From assembly GCA_040222185.1 (NCBI GenBank), contig JAVKDP010000086.1, positions 1 to 64,000 on the forward strand: a stretch of DNA of 64,000 bases. Direction: 5' to 3'. This stretch comes from JAVKDP01 sp040222185. Lineage in GTDB: Bacteria; Bacteroidota; Rhodothermia; Balneolales; Balneolaceae. The notes under the pieces are model-generated. The model did not search any database. It worked only from the letters and a program-made list of their open reading frames with translations, and was not told where the DNA came from. The position numbers and the translations under genes were made by a program. Below, piece by piece: positions 60,335 to 64,000 of the stretch. The first letter of the stretch is position 1; each line of letters begins with the position of its first letter.

Positions 60335-61948
60335 TTAGTCCTTAGCATATTCGAATTCATGCACATCCATGTCAACACCATCGCTTGGGCGAACGGTCAT
60401 TGATTTTGGTTGCAGGAAGTAAAGCAGGTAATCACGTCCCCCAGCTTTGGCATCTGTTCCACTCATATTGAAACCACCAAAGGGCTGAGCTCCTACCAGC
60501 GCGCCTGTGCATTTTCTGTTGATGTACAGGTTACCAACTTTGAATTCACGTAGTGCTTTTTCCAGCTTTTTAGGGTCCTGGGAGAAATAAGCACCTGTTA
60601 AACCATATGGAGTGCTGTTTGCAATTCTTAGGGCATCATCAGTGTCCTTTGCTTTAATGAAAGCTGTAACAGGCCCAAAGATTTCCTCCTGTGCGATACG
60701 AGCGTTCTCATCTACATCAGCAAAAACAGTTGGCTCAATATAATTGCCTGTATGTTCTGTCTCAGCAAGTTTACCGCCAGCCATGAGGCGGCCTTCTGAT
60801 TTGCCAATCTCGATGTAGCTCATGATTTTGTCTACTGCCTTTTGATTTACCACAGGACCGGCAGCGAAGTTATCTTTGGCATCACCAACTTTGAGTGCAT
60901 TAACTCCTTCCACTACTTTAGCAAGCACTTCATCATACACATCTTCAACTACAATAGTCCTTGAACCAGCAGAACACTTCTGACCCTGGAAACCAAAAGA
61001 GCCTTTCACGATCTCAGAAGCTGCACGATCAAGGTCAGCATCAGAGTCTACAACTGTAGCGTTTTTACCACCAAGCTCACATACAAGACGCTTTAAGAAG
61101 ATCTGGCCTTCTTCTACTTTACCAGCAATTTCAGCAAGGTGTAATCCAACAGCTTTTGAACCGGTGAAACTTATAAATCTTGTTTTTGGGCTGGTCGTCA
61201 ATGCTTCACCTACTTCAAGATCACCACCAGTAACAAAATTAAATACGCCTTTTGGCAATCCAACTTCTTCAAAAATCTCTGCTACAATCTGCGCCATTTT
61301 TGGAGTGTCAGGGGCAGGCTTTGCTACTACTGTATTCCCGGCTGCGATCGGAGCAGCAGCCATCCCGAGGTAAATAGCGAACGGGAAGTTCCACGGAGAT
61401 ATAGCTACACCAGCGCCGATTGGCATATAAATAGTTTTGTTAGCATCGCCCCATGAATCCAGTACCGGCATTCCTTTGTCGAGGCGCATCGCTTCGTAAG
61501 CATAGTAAATAAGGAAATCGATTCCTTCGGCGGTATCAGCATCAGCTTCAAGGTAGTTTTTACCTGCTTCACTGATCATCCATGCGTTAATTTCCATTCG
61601 GCGTCTTTTAACTACATCAGCTGCTTTAAGAAGGTATTCAGCTCTTTCTTTAGCCGGGGTGTATTGCCACGTTTCAAAAGCTTTCCAGGCACTGTCTAAG
61701 GCTCCTAGCGCCTGAGCTGTACTTGCCATCTGGAATGTACCGATAACTTCTGAAGTGTTAGATGGATTGGTACTATCAAAAGTACCTGAATCTCCTTTAA
61801 CCCATTCACCGTTGATGTACATGTTGTATTCTTTACCGAAGTTTTCACGTACCTGCGCCAGTGCTGTTTTCTGGGATTTATCAATAGTTGGGTCAGTGAA
61901 ATCTAAATATTCTTCGTTTTTAAATTTTTCGAGCGATAAGTCGGACAT
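60335..61948 (-). CDS. pruA: L-glutamate gamma-semialdehyde dehydrogenase (P5C dehydrogenase)
   Basis: This 537-residue NAD-dependent aldehyde dehydrogenase oxidises pyrroline-5-carboxylate/glutamate semialdehyde to glutamate. Visible are the NAD-binding SFTGSKAVGLHLAEIAGKVEEGQIFLKRLVCELGGKNATVV, catalytic Cys in GSFGFQGQKCSAGSRTIV (about 322) and EEIFGPVTAFIKAKDTDDALRIANSTPYGLTGAYFS. The length and RLVCELGGKN are of the stand-alone P5CDH group, without PutA's proline dehydrogenase domain. It works in the reverse sense to the proC encoded in the arginine operon. Confidence 0.93.
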   Translation of the reverse strand: MSDLSLEKFKNEEYLDFTDPTIDKSQKTALAQVRENFGKEYNMYINGEWVKGDSGTFDSTNPSNTSEVIGTFQMASTAQALGALDSAWKAFETWQYTPAKERAEYLLKAADVVKRRRMEINAWMISEAGKNYLEADADTAEGIDFLIYYAYEAMRLDKGMPVLDSWGDANKTIYMPIGAGVAISPWNFPFAIYLGMAAAPIAAGNTVVAKPAPDTPKMAQIVAEIFEEVGLPKGVFNFVTGGDLEVGEALTTSPKTRFISFTGSKAVGLHLAEIAGKVEEGQIFLKRLVCELGGKNATVVDSDADLDRAASEIVKGSFGFQGQKCSAGSRTIVVEDVYDEVLAKVVEGVNALKVGDAKDNFAAGPVVNQKAVDKIMSYIEIGKSEGRLMAGGKLAETEHTGNYIEPTVFADVDENARIAQEEIFGPVTAFIKAKDTDDALRIANSTPYGLTGAYFSQDPKKLEKALREFKVGNLYINRKCTGALVGAQPFGGFNMSGTDAKAGGRDYLLYFLQPKSMTVRPSDGVDMDVHEFEYAKD

Positions 61949-62196
61949 TGTGTTCCTTTGTAGTTATCAGTATTAATTTTTTTTGCCTCATCCGGGCAGG
62001 GCAGGGTGCAAATTTACACAGAAAAGCGCTCCCATTTCAAATATAGAATTCTTTGGATTTAAGTTAATGTAAAAGCATTGAAAATGGGAGTTAGTAATGG
62101 TAGCTTTACCGTCTTCATAAGAACTTTATAAGATTGATTTACGTTCACATTGAAAGAACTTGAGATCAATAATTCATTATTAAAATAGGATTCGAA

Positions 62197-63195
62197 ATGT
62201 CAAAAATTAAAGTCGGAATAAACGGTTTTGGTCGTATCGGTCGTATGGTAACTCGCGGTATTCTTGCGAATTATTCTGATCAGATCGATATAGTTGGAGT
62301 AAACGATCTTACTGACACAAAAACACTAGCTCACCTTTTCAAATATGACTCTTCTCAGGGTAAGTTTGACGGGGATGTTTCGGTTGATGGCGATACTATT
62401 TCGCTAAACCATATGAGTTTTAAAGTAACTGCAGAGCGCGACCCAGCTAACCTGAATTGGGGCGAACTTGGCGTTGATGTAGTGATTGAATCAACAGGTT
62501 TCTTTGTTGATAAAGAAAGTGCAAGCAAACACCTTGCTGCTGGTGCTAAAAAGGTAATTATTTCGGCTCCTGCTAAGGGCGATGTTAAGACTGTTGTACT
62601 TGGTGTGAATGAGGAAGTGATCGATCCTAGTATCGAGATTTACTCTAATGCGAGCTGCACTACAAACTGTCTTGCTCCAATGGTAAAAGTTCTTGATGAT
62701 GCTTTTGGTGTTGTTAAAGGATTTATGACAACGATTCACTCTTATACAGGTGATCAAAAGATTCTGGATGCTCCTCACCGTGATCTTCGCAGAGCACGTG
62801 CAGCGGCAATCAACATTATCCCAACATCAACTGGTGCTGCTAAAGCTGTAGGTTTGGTACTTCCTCACCTGAATGGAAAGCTTGACGGTGGTGCTGTTCG
62901 TGTTCCAACCCCAACAGGTTCACTTACTGACTTTGTTTGTGAAGTTAAAAAAGGAACTACAGCGGAAGAAGTTAACGCTGCTTTTAAGGCCGCTGCTGAT
63001 GGCCCGCTGAAAGGAATCCTTGAGTATGCAACAGAGCCTCTTGTATCTACTGACATTATTGGTAATGATCACTCAAACATCTTTGATAGTGACCTTACTA
63101 AAGTAGATGGTACACTTGTTAAGGTTATCGGCTGGTACGATAACGAAGCTGGCTACGCTGCAAGAACTGTAGATTTAATCAGCAGAATAGTTTAA
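62197..63195 (+). CDS. gap: Glyceraldehyde-3-phosphate dehydrogenase, type I
   Basis: A 332-residue glycolytic NAD enzyme: Rossmann start KVGINGFGRIGRMVTRGI, catalytic Cys154 in SNASCTTNCLAPMVKVLDDAFGV, and WYDNEAGYAARTVDLI near the end. Length as expected. It is a single gene with its own terminator, and codon usage is more even than in its neighbours, consistent with high expression. Confidence 0.95.
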   Translation: MSKIKVGINGFGRIGRMVTRGILANYSDQIDIVGVNDLTDTKTLAHLFKYDSSQGKFDGDVSVDGDTISLNHMSFKVTAERDPANLNWGELGVDVVIESTGFFVDKESASKHLAAGAKKVIISAPAKGDVKTVVLGVNEEVIDPSIEIYSNASCTTNCLAPMVKVLDDAFGVVKGFMTTIHSYTGDQKILDAPHRDLRRARAAAINIIPTSTGAAKAVGLVLPHLNGKLDGGAVRVPTPTGSLTDFVCEVKKGTTAEEVNAAFKAAADGPLKGILEYATEPLVSTDIIGNDHSNIFDSDLTKVDGTLVKVIGWYDNEAGYAARTVDLISRIV

Positions 63196-63222
63196 TAGCG
63201 AAGTTTTCTTCGATTATATTTT

Positions 63223-63255
63223 AAAGCCTCTCCGTTTTGGGGAGGCTTTTTTTAT
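63223..63255 (+). terminator. Terminator of gap
   Basis: Stem AAAGCCTCTCC / GGGGAGGCTTT with one mismatch-tolerant T-G pair and loop GTTTT, then TTTTTTT, 28 bp past the gap stop codon. Confidence 0.8.
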
Positions 63256-63374
63256 GCTTACTTATTCAGGAATCCTGAACCATGTGCTGAACTTGATTCA
63301 GTATAGTTTCAGGATCTTTTGTGTCGACCTCAATATTTATTGAGACTTAATCAGAATTAATGCTATTTAGTGTA

Positions 63375-63400
63375 ATACTTTTGGCTTGACCCAAAAGTAT
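63375..63400. repeat. Perfect 10-bp inverted repeat, possible dispersed element
   Basis: ATACTTTTGG-CTTGAC-CCAAAAGTAT, followed by a second CCAAAAGGTCAAG block. Similar CTTTTGGxxxxxCCAAAAG elements occur between genes in many Bacteroidota, as I remember it. No T run follows, so it is not an obvious terminator. Confidence 0.5.
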
Positions 63401-63727
63401 CCAAAAGGTCAAGAAAACTTTAACTCCTCACTTTGGACGCTTATCATACTTCGACAGGCTTCCAGGCCAAAGCTCGTCAAACAGAAAGTTTTCGATTGGA
63501 ACCTGTTACTTCGAAAAACTCATCAAGGTTGTTGTATATGATTGGACAAGGAGGAAGTAATATCCCCTGATTTAGCAAAGAGTCATCTTAGCGAGTAATA
63601 AGCTAGAGTTCTTTTTTGTAAGGAGCAGCCTCGAAGCCCATGTAAAAAAAAGAATCACCCCTTGAGGGGCAGTAACGAGGTGAGTACTTTGCTCTCATTC
63701 AAATTCTATTCAGCCCAATACATTCAG

Positions 63728-64000
63728 ATGAAAAAACTCTTTCTATTAGTTCTACTTCCGGCATTAATTATTTCGTGTGCTGCAGAGCCAAAAGCACAAC
63801 CTAAATTAGATACTGATCGACTGATCACTGACCTGGAAACACTGGCTTCTGACGAAATGGAGGGAAGGTTAACAGGAACAGAAGGAAACAGGAAAGCCAG
63901 AGAATTTTTACTACAGAGATTTAAGGAAGAAGGAGCAAAGCCATTCCAAAATAGCTTTACGCATGAGTTTGAATACCCAAGCGGTGAAAATGAGACTTCC
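63728..64000 (+). CDS. M28 family peptidase lipoprotein, partial (cut by window edge)
   Basis: The first 91 codons of a gene that continues past the window. MKKLFLLVLLPALIISCAAEP is a lipoprotein signal peptide with the lipobox ISC. It is followed by LITDLETLASDEMEGRLTGTEGNRKAREFLLQRFKEEGAKP, the N-terminal pattern of M28 zinc aminopeptidases. The metal-binding region is not included. LspA encoded at 43815 would process it. Confidence 0.82.
   Translation, partial: MKKLFLLVLLPALIISCAAEPKAQPKLDTDRLITDLETLASDEMEGRLTGTEGNRKAREFLLQRFKEEGAKPFQNSFTHEFEYPSGENETS

Larger units (their letters stand above)
63196..63727. other. 532-bp gene-free region with inverted repeats
   Basis: The gap terminator is at its left end, the perfect stem at 63375-63400 near the middle, and a small CCCC-TTGA-GGGG hairpin (63658-63669) near the right end. 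No ORF or RNA gene could be supported. The middle part has the look of a dispersed intergenic repeat. Confidence 0.6.

Overview
The window looks like chromosomal DNA from a moderately AT-rich Bacteroidota/Balneolota-type bacterium, and a member of the Balneolales is my best guess. The evidence is a type IX secretion C-terminal domain with the NYPNPFNPSTTI signature (gene at 4539), single-cysteine DksA-like and YajC proteins, AraC regulators with membrane-embedded N-termini, weak Shine-Dalgarno sites with several TTG starts, and a complete Bacteroidota-style arginine operon containing argF' and proC. There are no rRNA genes, no CRISPR array and no complete insertion sequence. One tRNA, Leu(UAA), is present.

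Layout. 0.1-9.4 kb: a BlaR/BlaI-like sensor-repressor pair with a palindromic operator, an outer-membrane protein, an AraC regulator with no normal start codon, a T9SS-exported NHL-repeat protein, a class II photolyase and RarA. 9.8-17 kb: an FMN reductase, a two-component system, a lone receiver protein, and a sugar transporter plus transketolase operon. 17.4-26.2 kb: nine tightly packed genes for arginine synthesis (GNAT, argG, argC, proC, argD, argF', argB, argE, argH). 26.3-28.7 kb: DinB, a metal-binding BtuF-like protein and a luciferase-like oxidoreductase. 28.8-33.8 kb: a metallopeptidase-like lipid-side protein and a sulfur module (sulfurtransferase, two half-size YeeE/YedE channels, a rhodanese-like protein, a class V aminotransferase). 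34-36.6 kb: a metal-motif AraC regulator whose tail, and the 400 bp after it, are scars of a partial duplication of the sulfur region, followed by a methyltransferase-like gene. 36.8-47.5 kb: fructosamine kinase, fabF with a TetR regulator and three matching operator palindromes, an LMW phosphatase, ileS-dksA-lspA, an esterase-like TPR protein, and ribB (with a degenerate RibA half) followed upstream by yajC.

47.6-52.6 kb is the accessory part and the most interesting stretch. Small AT-rich genes of unknown function are separated by four elements of 70-125 bp. These have the architecture of integron attC sites: outer GTTAT/ATAAC boxes, an inner GCGTTT/AAACGC pair and imperfect arms with an extra unpaired base. 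Three cassettes read leftwards on the minus strand, each with its stop codon a few bases from the next attC. No integrase is visible, so I read this as an integrase-less cassette cluster (CALIN). One cassette holds two overlapping genes, a HEPN-like/zinc-ribbon protein and an Fe(II)/2-oxoglutarate dioxygenase.

52.6-64 kb returns to core genes: DUF1428, tRNA-Leu, an outer-membrane protein, Rel/Spo, HU, ruvX-def-fmt, an ankyrin protein, a membrane protein, pruA, gap, and the start of an M28 peptidase lipoprotein cut by the window edge. All assignments are from reading the sequence; no database search was run.
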